From Pseudaeromonas sharmana (GTDB taxonomy: Bacteria; Pseudomonadota; Gammaproteobacteria; Enterobacterales; Aeromonadaceae), in contig NZ_JBHSAF010000015.1 in assembly GCF_042649925.1 (NCBI RefSeq), positions 62,001-126,000 of the forward strand: DNA of 64,000 nucleotides, given 5' to 3'. Under the pieces are notes generated by a model. That model did no database searches. It worked only from the letters and a program-made list of their open reading frames with translations, and was not told where the DNA came from. Position 1 is the first letter of the stretch, and every line of letters starts with the position of its first letter. This document shows positions 42,808-52,354 of this stretch, in pieces. The position numbers and the translations under genes are program-made.

Positions 42808-42840
42808 CGGCCTGTCACTGTCCGACAGGCCGTCTCTTTG
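42808..42840 (+). terminator. Intrinsic terminator after trpS
   Basis: CGGCCTGTC and GACAGGCCG form a perfect 9-bp stem around 7 bases, followed by TCTCTTTG. The T run is imperfect. The next gene starts 20 bases later. Confidence 0.7.
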
Positions 42841-42859
42841 ATTAACCGATACAGGTATT

Positions 42860-43075
42860 ATGTCCCAGAACGAACAACACGAAATCCAGGAACTGGAAAA
42901 CAAAGATTATTGGTTGCGCCGCTTTCGCAAAGCCAAGACCATGAAAACACTGGAATTGATGGTCCCCAAGGCGGTGGATCAATACCATCAGCACGCCAAT
43001 GTGCTGGCGGCTATCTATCTGGCAGAATGCCAGCGAGAGCGGGAACTGGAGTACGGTGTCCTGCTCAATCGTTGA
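42860..43075 (+). CDS. Small conserved-looking cytoplasmic protein, unknown
   Basis: 71 aa; I do not recognise a family. The protein is highly charged (acidic start, then LRRFRKAKTMKTLELMVPKA) and looks helical throughout, with no signal peptide or membrane segment. The start is ATG 42860 with ACAGGT before it. It lies after the trpS terminator and before the RND efflux genes, and no other frame competes well in this stretch. A small regulator or nucleoid-type protein is possible, but there is no motif to support that. Confidence 0.6.
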   Translation: MSQNEQHEIQELENKDYWLRRFRKAKTMKTLELMVPKAVDQYHQHANVLAAIYLAECQRERELEYGVLLNR

Positions 43076-43085
43076 GGTCTGCTGG

Positions 43086-43151
43086 TTGACACATTTTGTC
43101 ACTATTTGCCGGCCAAACTGATAAAAAATATCAACAAGTGATCGTTATACT
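43086..43151 (+). promoter_or_regulatory. Promoter/operator region of RND efflux operon
   Basis: TGACA and TGTCA are inverted around CATTT (43087-43101), overlapping a perfect TTGACA. A good -10 (TATACT) lies at 43146-43151 but its -35 region is A-rich and weak. The inverted repeat could be an operator of a TetR-type repressor, which is not encoded nearby. Confidence 0.35.
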
Positions 43152-43181
43152 GGTGCCATCTTGGATGTTACTGGTTAGGTC

Positions 43182-44249
43182 ATGCGCAAGTTTATCTGGT
43201 CTCTTCTGTTGTTAGCCGCGGTGTGTGCGGCAGCCTGGCATTTCTGGTATCGCCTGCCCACGCCGGCCAATACCACTCATCGAGTGTTGCCACAGGTGCG
43301 GGTCGATGTCGTTACGTCGACGCAGTCTCTCGAGCAGTTACCCTTGGTGGCTAAATTGAAGGCACGTCAATCGGTACAGTTGGCCACGGAGGTTACAGGG
43401 CGGCTTGTCCGGTTACCGCCGGCGGCGGGTAGTGAAGTGACTGCAGGCACCTTGTTGCTGCAACTCGATGATGCAGCGGCGCAGGCTGTGCTGGATGAGG
43501 CCGACGCCTATTTGCGCAATGAACAGCGCAAGTTGAGTGACATGCGGCGCTTGGCGCGCAGCGGTGTCGTAACCCAAAATGACATCGAAGGGCAACTCGC
43601 CTTGGTGGCACAGGCCGAGGCGCGGCGTAACAAAGCCAGAACCGAGCGTGATCAGCATGCCTTGCGGGCACCATTCGCCGGCCGGATTGGACTTTATGAT
43701 CTCAGCCGCGGGAGTCTGTTGTCGGCCTCAACAGCTGTACTGGCACTCGACGATCTCTCCGTGATGCAACTGGATATCCCGGTGCCGGAAATTTATCTGT
43801 CACGCCTCAAACCCGGGGCCGTGGTAACGGCGCTCACGGACGCCTGGCCGGGCGAGACATTTCAAGGTCGGCTGGACACAGTCGATAGCCGAATCGATGA
43901 GCAAACCTTGACGGTCAAGGCGCGTTTGTTGTTCGAAAATCCACAACGACGTTTGCTGCCCGGGATGTTAATGCGTCTGCAACTGGTGATGAACCAGCAG
44001 CGGCTGCCAGTGATTCCTGCCAGTGCCATCGAATTTCAGGGTGAAAAGCGCTTCGTTTACCTGCTGCAGGAGGGGGGGCGCGTGCGCCGGCAAGCGGTGG
44101 AACTCGGCTCACCCACACAGGCGGGTATTCCAGTTCTGCATGGGTTGTCGGTCGGTGACCAACTGGTCGTGGAAGGTCTGGTGGCCCTGAGTGATGGGGC
44201 CAGGGTCCAGGTGCTGCCGCCGGCTGCATTGCCGCAGGAGCAACACTGA
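43182..44249 (+). CDS. RND efflux periplasmic adaptor
   Basis: Membrane-fusion protein that joins an RND pump to an outer-membrane channel. 355 aa with one N-terminal membrane anchor (FIWSLLLLAAVCAAAWHFWY), not a lipobox. It has a lipoyl half-motif (ARQSVQLATEVTGRLVRLPP), a short alpha-hairpin (about 105-150), the second lipoyl half (ALRAPFAGRIGLYDLSRGS) and beta-barrel and membrane-proximal parts. The stop codon overlaps the pump start (TGATG). No outer-membrane channel gene is present, so a shared TolC is likely. Confidence 0.93.
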   Translation: MRKFIWSLLLLAAVCAAAWHFWYRLPTPANTTHRVLPQVRVDVVTSTQSLEQLPLVAKLKARQSVQLATEVTGRLVRLPPAAGSEVTAGTLLLQLDDAAAQAVLDEADAYLRNEQRKLSDMRRLARSGVVTQNDIEGQLALVAQAEARRNKARTERDQHALRAPFAGRIGLYDLSRGSLLSASTAVLALDDLSVMQLDIPVPEIYLSRLKPGAVVTALTDAWPGETFQGRLDTVDSRIDEQTLTVKARLLFENPQRRLLPGMLMRLQLVMNQQRLPVIPASAIEFQGEKRFVYLLQEGGRVRRQAVELGSPTQAGIPVLHGLSVGDQLVVEGLVALSDGARVQVLPPAALPQEQH

Positions 44250-47200
44250 TGTGGTTGTCTGATGTCTCGATTCGCCGCCCGGTCGCCGCGCTGGTGTTCA
44301 GTTTGTTGTTGCTGGTTTTCGGGCTAGTGTCATTATCGCGCTTGCCGGTTCGCGAGCTGCCCAACGTGCAGAGTGCGGCGATGACCATCACCACGACCTA
44401 TGAGGGCGCCGCCCCAGATATCGTCGAGAGCCAGGTCACCAAGCCGCTGGAGGATCAACTCTCCGGTATCAGCGGCATTCGCACGATTCAATCCACCAGT
44501 CGCAAAGGGCGCAGCGCCATCAGCATCGAATTCCGTCAAGGATGGAATATGCTCGAAGCCAGCGCAGACGTGCGCGACGCGGTTTCCAGAGCCCAAAAGC
44601 AGCTGCCGGATGACAGCGATGAGCCGATCGTGACCAAGGACAATGGTGACGGTGATGTGGCTATCTGGCTGAACTTTACCAGTCAGCAGATGGATCGGGT
44701 CGAGCTGACGGACTACGCCAATCGGGTGTTGTTAAAATCCTTGAGCCTGATCGATGGCGTCAGCTCGGTGTCACTGAGTGGTGATCTGGAGCGGGTCATG
44801 TATGTCCGCCTGAAGCCGGAGCGTATGGCCGGGCTGGGTATTGCCGTCAATGATGTGCTCAATGCGCTGGATCAGGAAAATGTGGAGTTACCAGGGGGAG
44901 AGATCCGCAATAGCAGCATGGTCTTCCCGGTACAGTTGCCTCGACAGTTCCGCGATGCAGACAGCTTCCGACAACTGCGGCTGCGGACGCTGGAGGATGG
45001 CCAGACGCTGCTGCTGTCTGATATTGCCGATATCGAGCCGGGCGCCAAGAACGAGGAGAGCGCCTACCAGCGCAACGGTGTCGTCAGTATCGGTCTGGGT
45101 ATCATACCTCAGGTGACGGCCAATCCGCTGGAGATGGCCCAAAATGTACAAGCTGAAGTCGCACGTCTGCAGCAATTCCTGCCGCCCGGGGCTCAGCTTG
45201 AGGTGGATTACAACAGTACTGAGTTCATTCGACAGGCTATCCACGAGGTTTACTTAACGCTGGCGATTGCGGCCCTGCTGGTCGTGGTGGTGCTGTACCT
45301 GTTTATTGGCCAGTGGCGGGCCACGCTGATCCCGGCGGTGACGGTGCCGGTCTCCTTGGTGGCGGCCTGCATCGGGGCCTGGTATCTCGGATTCTCGATT
45401 AACATGCTGACACTCTTGGCATTGATACTGGCCATCGGTCTGGTTGTGGATGATGCCATCGTGGTCGTCGAGAATATCCACCACCACCTGCAGGCGGGAC
45501 GGTCGCCGCTGTTGGCGGCATGGTATGGGACCCGGGAGGTCGGGTTTGCGGTGATCGCCACCACGCTAGTGTTGATGATGGTGTTTCTGCCCATCACCCT
45601 GATGCAGGGCATGATTGGTCGCCTGTTTACAGAGTTTGCCGTGTTCTTGTCATTGGCCGTCCTGTGCTCGGCCTTGATTGCGTTGACGCTCTCGCCGGCG
45701 ATGGCATCGAAACTGCTGCGTGCAAAGCGGACGGAGCAAAACCATTCGGGTGTGCTGGACAGTCTGATGCTCCGCCTGGCGCAGCATTATCGCTCAGTGT
45801 TGCAAGGAGTCCTGGCTCGCCGCTGGTTGTCGCCGGTGATCATGTTGCTGGTATTGGTGGCGATGCTGTTTTTCTACTGGCGAGTGCCATCACAACTGGC
45901 TCCGGTCGAAGATCGTGGCGTGATTTATGTGTTAGTGCGCGGGGCCGAGGGAACCAGCATTGAGCGCATGAAACGCAACATGGCTCAAGTAGAGTCCCGT
46001 CTGTTACCGCTGGTCGGCAAGGGGGTCGTCAAGGCAATCAGCTTCAGCACTCCTGCATTTGGACGCGGAGGTGATCAGACCGGCATGGTGATTGTGCAAC
46101 TGACGGATTGGGCGCAACGAGAACAGAGTGCTCAGCAATTCTTGGCATCACTGCCGGCGTTGCTCGCGGGCATTCCGGATATCACACTGCGACCCTTCCA
46201 GCCGGGCTTCCGTGGCCGCTCCCAGGCACCGGTGCAATATGTGCTGCAGGGCAGCGACTATCAACAGCTGAATCAGTGGGCGCTGCAGTTGCAACAGGCG
46301 GCAGCAGGCAGCGGTGTGGTCATCAATCCGGATTTGGATTACAGCGAAAAAACTCCGGAGCTGAGTATCCACGTCGACAGTCGGCGTGCCGCCGAGTTGG
46401 GGATCCCGTTGCGCGATGTTGGCCAGGCCCTGCAGACCCTGCTGGGAGGCAGTAGTCGCACCACGTATGTTGATCGCGGTGAAGAGTATGACGTCTATGT
46501 GCGAGCAGACCAGCAACAGTTCAATCAGGCCGGGGATCTGAATCAGCTCTATCTGCGCGCTGCTTCCGGGAAAATGGTGCCGTTGGCATCGCTGGCCCAA
46601 ATATCACTGCAGGCTTCGGCCCAGAGATTGGGCCACTATCAACGTCAGAAGGCGATCACGCTGTCCGGGTTTATCGCCCCGGACCACACCCTTGGCGACG
46701 CGCTCAGTTGGCTGGATCAGTGGTCGCGTGCGCACTTGCCTGCGGGCATCAGCACGGATTATGCGGGGGAGTCGCTGGAGTATCGCGATAGTCAGGGGGA
46801 CGTCGGACTGGTGTTCGCCCTGTCGCTATTGGTCGCCTTCTTGTTGCTGGCGGCGCAATTCGAGAGCTTCATCAATCCGCTAGTGGTGATGCTGACGGTT
46901 CCACTTGGAATCCTTGGCGGCCTGCTGGGGCTGTGGTGTGGTGGCTTGTCGCTTAACCTGTACAGTCAGATCGGCTTGTTGCTGCTGATTGGCATGGTGA
47001 CGAAGAATGGCATCCTGATCGTCGAATTCGCCAACCAGCTGCGCAATCGCGGTACGGCGTTCGAGACCGCGATCATCGAGGCGGCAGTGCGACGCCTGCG
47101 CCCCATACTGATGACGTCGGCAACCGCCATCATGGCGGCTATCCCCCTGATGCTGTCCCGGGGGGCGGGTTATGAGAGTCGGGTTGCCGTTGGTACCGTG

Positions 47201-47362
47201 GTGTTTGCAGGGATGTTACTGGCGACGATAGTGACCTTACTGATTGTCCCGGCCATGTATCATCTGTTGGCCCGTCATACCCGGGCGCCCGAGTTCAGAG
47301 CCCAGCAGTTGACCGACGAGCTCAGCAAGGAGACCGCGGCCAGGCTGAGCCAGGAACGATAA
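44249..47362 (+). CDS. RND family drug-efflux pump
   Basis: 1037-aa inner-membrane proton antiporter of the hydrophobe/amphiphile efflux class (AcrB-like). It has 12 membrane helices with two large periplasmic loops. The proton relay shows as GLVVDDAIVVVENIHHHL in helix 4 (Asp-Asp) and GMVTKNGILIVEFANQLR in helix 10 (Lys). The start WLSDVSIRRPVAALVFSLLL is typical. It is co-translated with the adaptor. The substrate cannot be told from sequence; closest in style to VexF/MexF-like pumps with a short adaptor. Confidence 0.94.
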   Translation: MWLSDVSIRRPVAALVFSLLLLVFGLVSLSRLPVRELPNVQSAAMTITTTYEGAAPDIVESQVTKPLEDQLSGISGIRTIQSTSRKGRSAISIEFRQGWNMLEASADVRDAVSRAQKQLPDDSDEPIVTKDNGDGDVAIWLNFTSQQMDRVELTDYANRVLLKSLSLIDGVSSVSLSGDLERVMYVRLKPERMAGLGIAVNDVLNALDQENVELPGGEIRNSSMVFPVQLPRQFRDADSFRQLRLRTLEDGQTLLLSDIADIEPGAKNEESAYQRNGVVSIGLGIIPQVTANPLEMAQNVQAEVARLQQFLPPGAQLEVDYNSTEFIRQAIHEVYLTLAIAALLVVVVLYLFIGQWRATLIPAVTVPVSLVAACIGAWYLGFSINMLTLLALILAIGLVVDDAIVVVENIHHHLQAGRSPLLAAWYGTREVGFAVIATTLVLMMVFLPITLMQGMIGRLFTEFAVFLSLAVLCSALIALTLSPAMASKLLRAKRTEQNHSGVLDSLMLRLAQHYRSVLQGVLARRWLSPVIMLLVLVAMLFFYWRVPSQLAPVEDRGVIYVLVRGAEGTSIERMKRNMAQVESRLLPLVGKGVVKAISFSTPAFGRGGDQTGMVIVQLTDWAQREQSAQQFLASLPALLAGIPDITLRPFQPGFRGRSQAPVQYVLQGSDYQQLNQWALQLQQAAAGSGVVINPDLDYSEKTPELSIHVDSRRAAELGIPLRDVGQALQTLLGGSSRTTYVDRGEEYDVYVRADQQQFNQAGDLNQLYLRAASGKMVPLASLAQISLQASAQRLGHYQRQKAITLSGFIAPDHTLGDALSWLDQWSRAHLPAGISTDYAGESLEYRDSQGDVGLVFALSLLVAFLLLAAQFESFINPLVVMLTVPLGILGGLLGLWCGGLSLNLYSQIGLLLLIGMVTKNGILIVEFANQLRNRGTAFETAIIEAAVRRLRPILMTSATAIMAAIPLMLSRGAGYESRVAVGTVVFAGMLLATIVTLLIVPAMYHLLARHTRAPEFRAQQLTDELSKETAARLSQER

Positions 47363-47401
47363 CCCCGGCCGGGGGGATGCCGCCAAGCCGGGGTCCGCGG
47401 C

Positions 47402-48115
47402 TCAGGGTTTGATGTCATTGCCCATCAACTCCCGAGCCCGCTCCGGCAAGGCGCTGCTTTCGGTGGCGACGATGCCGTGGAAGACCGGATCCTGCGCCAC
47501 CTCCTTGATGCCGTTAATACAAAATTGCATCCCCATACAAATCAGCAGAAAGCCCATGACCCGGGTCATGGCATCGATGCCGCTCTCACCGAGTAGTCGG
47601 CAAACGGGGCCGGCCAGTTTGAGGATCCCCCAGCTCAGCAGGCTGATAAGAATGAACGAAACGACCACTCCGGCATAGATCGGAAAGCGGCTGATGGTAT
47701 GGGGCACATGGCTGATTTCGACGGCACCACTGATGACCAGCGCCATGGTACCGGGTCCGCACAGGCTGGGGATCGTCAATGGCACAAAGGCGATGTTCTG
47801 GTTGAGAGGGCCCTCGCCGGGGCGGCTGGGTGCTGGAAATAGCATCCGAAAACCGATGAAGGCGATGACGAGCCCCCCGGCCAGCCGCAGGCCGGGGATG
47901 GAGATCCCGAACAGCTCCAGAATCGATGAACCGACAAAGAAACTGATACACAGGGTCACAAACAGATAGATCGCCGTCAGGTTGACCTGCCGGGCAATCT
48001 GTTCGCGTGACATGCCTTTGCTGAGCCCTAGCAGCAGCGTGGCGGTGGTCGGCGGGTTGACCATCGGCAGCAAGGCGAGCAGCGACAGGGCGATAACTTT
48101 GAAGAACAGGATCAT
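47402..48115 (-). CDS. MarC-family inner-membrane protein
   Basis: 237-aa protein with six predicted membrane helices. ATG 48115 (MILFFKVIALSLLALLPMVNP) is chosen, as MarC proteins begin with this hydrophobic helix; the frame is open 96 bases further back. FGISIPGLRLAGGLVIAFIG matches the family strongly. E. coli MarC was once tied to multiple antibiotic resistance, but no transport activity is established to my knowledge. It converges with the RND pump; a GC-rich repeat (CCCCGGC...GCCGGGG, 47363-47393) between them lacks a T run. Confidence 0.88.
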   Translation of the reverse strand: MILFFKVIALSLLALLPMVNPPTTATLLLGLSKGMSREQIARQVNLTAIYLFVTLCISFFVGSSILELFGISIPGLRLAGGLVIAFIGFRMLFPAPSRPGEGPLNQNIAFVPLTIPSLCGPGTMALVISGAVEISHVPHTISRFPIYAGVVVSFILISLLSWGILKLAGPVCRLLGESGIDAMTRVMGFLLICMGMQFCINGIKEVAQDPVFHGIVATESSALPERARELMGNDIKP

Positions 48116-48274
48116 GGGTGCACATCTCGTAGATAGCGGAATTGTTATGGTAGCGGCTGCTCCCCGGTTCAACAATCGAGCGTAGAAGAACTGTGCTGCC
48201 AGTTTGGTCACGGTTCAGCGATGGCGATGGATCGGGTACACTCTGCATCCATTCCAACGCCGATGACCTTTGCC

Positions 48275-48856
48275 GTGATCCTGCTGATCGATAACTACGA
48301 CTCTTTTACCTATAACCTGGTGCAGTATTTTGGCGCGCTCGGCCAGCAAGTTGAGGTGCGGCGTAATGACGCCATCACCCTGGAGCAGATAGCGGCGCTG
48401 CACCCCAGCCATCTGGTGATTTCGCCAGGGCCCTGTTCTCCGAACGAGGCGGGGATCTCGTTAGCCGCCATTCGGCACTTTGCCGGAAAACTCCCGTTGC
48501 TGGGAGTTTGTCTGGGCCATCAGGCCATCGCACAGGCCTTTGGTGCTAGCGTCGTGCGCGCGCCCAAGGTGATGCATGGCAAGACATCCTTGATCGAGCA
48601 CGACGGCCAGGGTCTGTTTCATGACCTGCCACAGCCATTACGCGTCACTCGTTACCACTCGTTGCTGGTTGACGAGGCCTCGTTACCTGAGTGTTTGCAG
48701 GTCACGGCCCGGACCATAGCGAGCAACGAGGAGTCGGCATTGATCATGGGGTTGCGCCATCGCACCTTACCTGTCGCCGGGGTGCAGTTTCATCCCGAGA
48801 GTATTCTCAGCGAGCAGGGTATGGCGCTGCTGAAGAACTTCGTTTTACAGTCCTGA
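48275..48856 (+). CDS. pabA: Aminodeoxychorismate synthase glutaminase subunit
   Basis: Supplies ammonia from glutamine for 4-amino-4-deoxychorismate (folate pathway), or for anthranilate as a shared subunit. It reads ILLIDNYDSFTYNLVQYFGA at the start, with Cys in GVCLGHQAIAQAFG and His-Glu in GVQFHPESILSEQG. KVMHGKTS matches PabA more than TrpG. I place the start at GTG 48275, like the E. coli protein; ATG 48263 is the alternative and neither has a clear ribosome binding site. No pabB or trpE is near. Confidence 0.92.
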   Translation: MILLIDNYDSFTYNLVQYFGALGQQVEVRRNDAITLEQIAALHPSHLVISPGPCSPNEAGISLAAIRHFAGKLPLLGVCLGHQAIAQAFGASVVRAPKVMHGKTSLIEHDGQGLFHDLPQPLRVTRYHSLLVDEASLPECLQVTARTIASNEESALIMGLRHRTLPVAGVQFHPESILSEQGMALLKNFVLQS

Positions 48857-48917
48857 GGTCTTGAGCCCTCTCGCAGGGGGCAGCTATGCTCAACACAGTC
48901 TTTGATGGAGAGAACGC

Positions 48918-49967
48918 ATGAACGAGATGGTTCTGACCATGCCTGATGACTGGCATGTTCACCTGCGCGATGGCGCCTTGTTGCAAGAGACGGTACCGGC
49001 CACGGCACGCAGTTTTGGCCGCGCCATCGTGATGCCTAATTTGGTGCCGCCGGTCAGGGATGCCGGAGAGGCACAGGCCTATCGGCAGCGGATTCAGGCT
49101 GCCACCCCCAAGGGCTGCGGCTTTACCCCCTTGATGACGCTCTACCTGACCGATCAGACGACACCTCAAACCATCCGTGATGCGCATGCCGCCGGGGTCA
49201 CGGCGGTGAAATTGTACCCCGCAGGAGCAACAACGCATTCTGATTTGGCCGTGACTCGCATCGAGCATCTGTGGCCTGTCTGCGAAACACTGGCCGAGCT
49301 GGGGATGCCGCTCCTGGTGCACGGCGAGGTCACCGATAGTGACATTGATATTTTCGACCGCGAAGCCGAGTTCATCACGCGGTACCTGCAACCACTGGTG
49401 GCGCGATTCCCGACATTGAAGCTGGTGCTGGAACATATCACCACCGCCCAGGCGGTGGAGTTTGTGAGCGCTAGCAGCGCGCATGTGGCCGCGACGCTGA
49501 CGCCGCAGCATCTGCTGATGAATCGCAACGACATGCTGGTGGGCGGCATCCGGCCGCATAATTACTGCCTGCCGGTGTTGAAGCGCCGCAGCCATCAGCT
49601 GGCGTTGCAACAGGCGGCGGTCAGTGGGAGTCCCAAGTTTTTCCTGGGTACTGACTCGGCGCCTCACCTCCAGGAGCGCAAGGAGAGTGCCTGCGGCTGT
49701 GCAGGCTGTTATTCAGCCCCGGCCGCCATCGAATTGTATGCTGAGATTTTTGATGAGCTTGGGGCCCTGGATAAGCTGGAAAACTTTGCCAGCCACTTTG
49801 GTGCCGACTTCTACGGCTTGCCTCGCAACACGGCGCGTATTCGGCTGCACAAGGAAGAGTGGCATCTACCAGAAAAACTGTCGCTGCTCGGCGGGCGAAC
49901 CCTGATTCCGTTCTGGGCCGGGCGGCCATTGCGTTGGCGTTTAGCCGGGATCCTGTCAGAAGCCTGA
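48918..49967 (+). CDS. pyrC: Dihydroorotase
   Basis: Closes carbamoyl-aspartate to dihydroorotate in pyrimidine synthesis. Zinc ligands show as DDWHVHLRDG, and the carboxylated Lys lies in AVKLYPAGATTHS. VHGEV, LEHITT and GTDSAPHLQERKESACGCAG are typical of the short class II enzymes. 349 aa is normal. GGAGAG lies before the ATG. It stands alone and a strong terminator follows. Confidence 0.97.
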   Translation: MNEMVLTMPDDWHVHLRDGALLQETVPATARSFGRAIVMPNLVPPVRDAGEAQAYRQRIQAATPKGCGFTPLMTLYLTDQTTPQTIRDAHAAGVTAVKLYPAGATTHSDLAVTRIEHLWPVCETLAELGMPLLVHGEVTDSDIDIFDREAEFITRYLQPLVARFPTLKLVLEHITTAQAVEFVSASSAHVAATLTPQHLLMNRNDMLVGGIRPHNYCLPVLKRRSHQLALQQAAVSGSPKFFLGTDSAPHLQERKESACGCAGCYSAPAAIELYAEIFDELGALDKLENFASHFGADFYGLPRNTARIRLHKEEWHLPEKLSLLGGRTLIPFWAGRPLRWRLAGILSEA

Positions 49968-49999
49968 TGCAGACTTAGCCTGAGATAAGTGCTGTTATC

Positions 50000-50039
50000 A
50001 TTGCGCTGTGCAGCATATGGTTGCGCAGCGCAATTTTTT
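50000..50039 (+). terminator. Intrinsic terminator after pyrC
   Basis: ATTGCGCTG and CAGCGCAAT form a perfect 9-bp stem, extended by three more pairs, with an 11-base loop and a run of six T. Confidence 0.9.
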
Positions 50040-50130
50040 ATCCGCAAGACTGGTATTCACGGAAAGTGGTGATGTATTATGCAAAAACAGTGATTAACTT
50101 TTCATTTGTCAGCGGTGTCAAGGAGTGAGG

Positions 50131-51339
50131 ATGGAACAGGTAACCCGTGCGTGGTTTGATGAGGTGGTCGTCCCGACCTATAACCCGGCGCCCTTTATTC
50201 CGGTGCGGGGGAGCGGCTCTCGGCTGTGGGATCAGGCGGATCGAGAATATATCGATCTGGCTGGCGGGATCGCCGTGAATGCGCTGGGCCATTGTCATCC
50301 AGCACTGGTTGCCACCTTGATCGCACAGGGGCAAACGCTGTGGCATGTCAGTAACTGGATGACCAATGAACCGGCACTGCGCTTGGCGCGCAAACTGGTG
50401 AACGCCACTTTTGCCGATCGTGCCTTTTTCTGTAACTCCGGAGCCGAAGCCAACGAAGCCGCCTTCAAGCTGGCTCGGCGCTACGCTCACGACAAGTTTG
50501 GTCCGGGTAAGGATCAAATCATCGCCTTCTATCAGGGCTTTCATGGTCGGACTTTCTTCACCGTGACGGTCGGCGGCCAGGCGAGCTACTCCGATGGGTT
50601 TGGTCCCAAGCCCGGGCAGGTGCTGCACCTGCCGTACAATGATATCGCTGCGTTGCGCGAGGCTATCTCCGACCGCACGTGTGCGGTCGTCATGGAGCCG
50701 TTGCAGGGCGAGGGCGGTGTGTTACCGGTTGATCCGGCGTTCGCCAAGGCGGTGCGAGAACTCTGTGACCAGCACCAGGCACTGCTGATTCTTGATGAAG
50801 TACAAACAGGTATGGGGCGCACTGGGTCGCTGTTTGCCTATATGGATCTTGGCATCGAACCGGATGTACTGACGACAGCCAAGGCATTGGGTGGCGGCAT
50901 GCCGATTGGCGCCATGCTGACCCGCGACGACATGGCTCAGGTTTTCCAGCCTGGTGTGCATGGCACCACGTTTGGTGGCAATCCGTTAGCCTGTGCCGTG
51001 GCCGGCACGGCATTTGACCTGATCAATGACCCGAGCTTGCTGGCTGGCGTCGTCGAGCGTGAAGCCTGGTTCCGCGAGGCACTCGCTCAGATCAACGCCC
51101 AGTATCAGTGCTTCAGCCAGGTTCGAGGGAAGGGGTTACTGATTGGCGCTGTGCTGACGGAGGCGTGGCACGGGAAGGCTAAACTGTTCGTGGATGCGGC
51201 GGCGGAGGCAGGGCTACTGATTCTCGTGGCGGGAGGAAACGTGGTGCGCTTTGCACCGGCACTGAACCTTAGCCGTGAAGAGTTTGATACCGGTATGGCT
51301 CGCTTCAGCGAGGCGGTGGCCAAGGTGGTGGCGGGCTGA
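50131..51339 (+). CDS. argD: Acetylornithine aminotransferase
   Basis: PLP-dependent class III aminotransferase of arginine synthesis (may also serve succinyl-diaminopimelate in lysine synthesis). AAGGAG lies five bases before ATG 50131; an upstream GTG in frame is less suitable. FFCNSGAEANEAAFKLARR binds PLP, EPLQGEGGV and LILDEVQTGMGRTG follow, and the Schiff-base Lys is in TTAKALGGGMPIGAM. 402 aa is normal. The catabolic paralogue (astC) is hard to exclude, but no ast genes are near. Confidence 0.92.
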   Translation: MEQVTRAWFDEVVVPTYNPAPFIPVRGSGSRLWDQADREYIDLAGGIAVNALGHCHPALVATLIAQGQTLWHVSNWMTNEPALRLARKLVNATFADRAFFCNSGAEANEAAFKLARRYAHDKFGPGKDQIIAFYQGFHGRTFFTVTVGGQASYSDGFGPKPGQVLHLPYNDIAALREAISDRTCAVVMEPLQGEGGVLPVDPAFAKAVRELCDQHQALLILDEVQTGMGRTGSLFAYMDLGIEPDVLTTAKALGGGMPIGAMLTRDDMAQVFQPGVHGTTFGGNPLACAVAGTAFDLINDPSLLAGVVEREAWFREALAQINAQYQCFSQVRGKGLLIGAVLTEAWHGKAKLFVDAAAEAGLLILVAGGNVVRFAPALNLSREEFDTGMARFSEAVAKVVAG

Positions 51340-51360
51340 TGCGGCCTCGCGCTTCAAATG

Positions 51361-51386
51361 AGGGCCCCACGGGGCCCTTTTGTTTT
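51361..51386 (+). terminator. Intrinsic terminator after argD
   Basis: AGGGCCCC and GGGGCCCT are inverted copies around AC, followed by TTTTGTTTTT. It lies 21 bases after the stop codon. Confidence 0.88.
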
Positions 51387-51730
51387 TGCCATAATGTGGC
51401 TGAGTATCGGTTTTACTGCGGCAATCTGTTTTGACAGCACAACAGCTCAGGTGGTGCTTCTTGTACCATCGGCCCGCAATAGTTCCGGCGCAAGTTGGTT
51501 TGGTGGTGTGTCCGACGTTCTAACCCTGCGATGTAAGGATGGCGCAGCACTGGCGAAGAGCTCTCGGTCGCTAGCCGGTCTGTGACCGCGGCATTGACTG
51601 AGCGCTTTGGGAATCGAAACTGCAGGCTTACAGGCCAGTCACAGGCCGAATAAACAGTCTAAATTACTTGCCTTTGTTTAAAAAAGCAGCATATCCTGCC
51701 TGCGAACCAGGAAACGGAGCAGGGGGTACC
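51387..51730. other. Non-coding gap between argD and HAD gene
   Basis: About 340 bases. A small open frame starts inside the argD terminator, has no ribosome binding site and is not believed. I see no tRNA, and no clear promoter, but GGAGCAGGGGG just before 51731 serves the next gene. A small RNA cannot be excluded. Confidence 0.5.
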
Positions 51731-52354
51731 ATGTCCGAAATCCGTGCCGTTATCTTCGATGTATTTGGCTCGTTATGCCAGATTACGTCGCCGCAACGCC
51801 CCTATCAGCGACTGGCCCGTCGTGTCAGCGACCCAGTTCAGTTTACCAAGGCCGTGATGACGCAACCGCTGGATCTGCGCCAATCGGCGCGGCGCGCCAT
51901 GGCGCAGGTGAGTGAACAAGAGTTGTGTCGTCTCGAATCTGATCTGGATGCCGAATTGGCCAGCATCCGGCTGTTTCCCGATGTGTGCCGCGTGCTGGCG
52001 ACACTGCGTGAGCGAGGCTATCGTCTCGGTGTGCTCTCTAATCTGGCGGCGCCCTACGCCGCGCCGTTGCGTGCCTTGTTGCCACCCGATCTGGATCTGT
52101 ATGGCTGGTCGTTCGAGCGAGGTCATGCCAAGCCGCACCCGCGTCTTTACCACTGGGCGTGCCAGGTGCTGGGGATGCCTGCAGATGAAGTCTTGATGGT
52201 TGGCGCAACCCGGGTACCCGATTACAGTGGTGCTCAGGCCTGTGGTTTGCAGGCCTGCTGGTTACGACGGCAGGCCACAACCGTGGTCGACGCTGACACC
52301 ATTTCCAATCTTGATGAGGTGCTGCTGCGCCTGCCCGAATTGAGCGCGGCCTGA
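51731..52354 (+). CDS. HAD-superfamily hydrolase, atypical motif IV
   Basis: 207-aa cytoplasmic HAD-like protein. Motif I is IFDVFGSLCQ, like the haloacid dehalogenase/phosphatase branch (FDxYGTL); motif II is VLSN, motif III Lys lies in HAKPHPRLY. Motif IV reads VGATRVPDYSGAQACG: the usual first Asp of GDS is Ala while the later Asp stays, so metal binding may be altered. ATG 51731 follows a purine-rich binding site; an earlier in-frame ATG adds 21 unlike residues. It ends exactly next to the convergent LysR gene. Substrate unknown. Confidence 0.8.
   Translation: MSEIRAVIFDVFGSLCQITSPQRPYQRLARRVSDPVQFTKAVMTQPLDLRQSARRAMAQVSEQELCRLESDLDAELASIRLFPDVCRVLATLRERGYRLGVLSNLAAPYAAPLRALLPPDLDLYGWSFERGHAKPHPRLYHWACQVLGMPADEVLMVGATRVPDYSGAQACGLQACWLRRQATTVVDADTISNLDEVLLRLPELSAA

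Noticed and set aside
47363..47393. Terminator between RND pump and marC
   Set aside because: The inverted repeat has a long loop and no T run on either strand.
50040..50130. Possible ArgR box before argD
   Set aside because: A TGTATTATGCA stretch resembles half of an ARG box, but the two halves do not reach the 18-base consensus with correct spacing.
51358..51585. 75-codon open frame after argD
   Set aside because: It begins inside the argD terminator hairpin, lacks a binding site and has no recognisable pattern.
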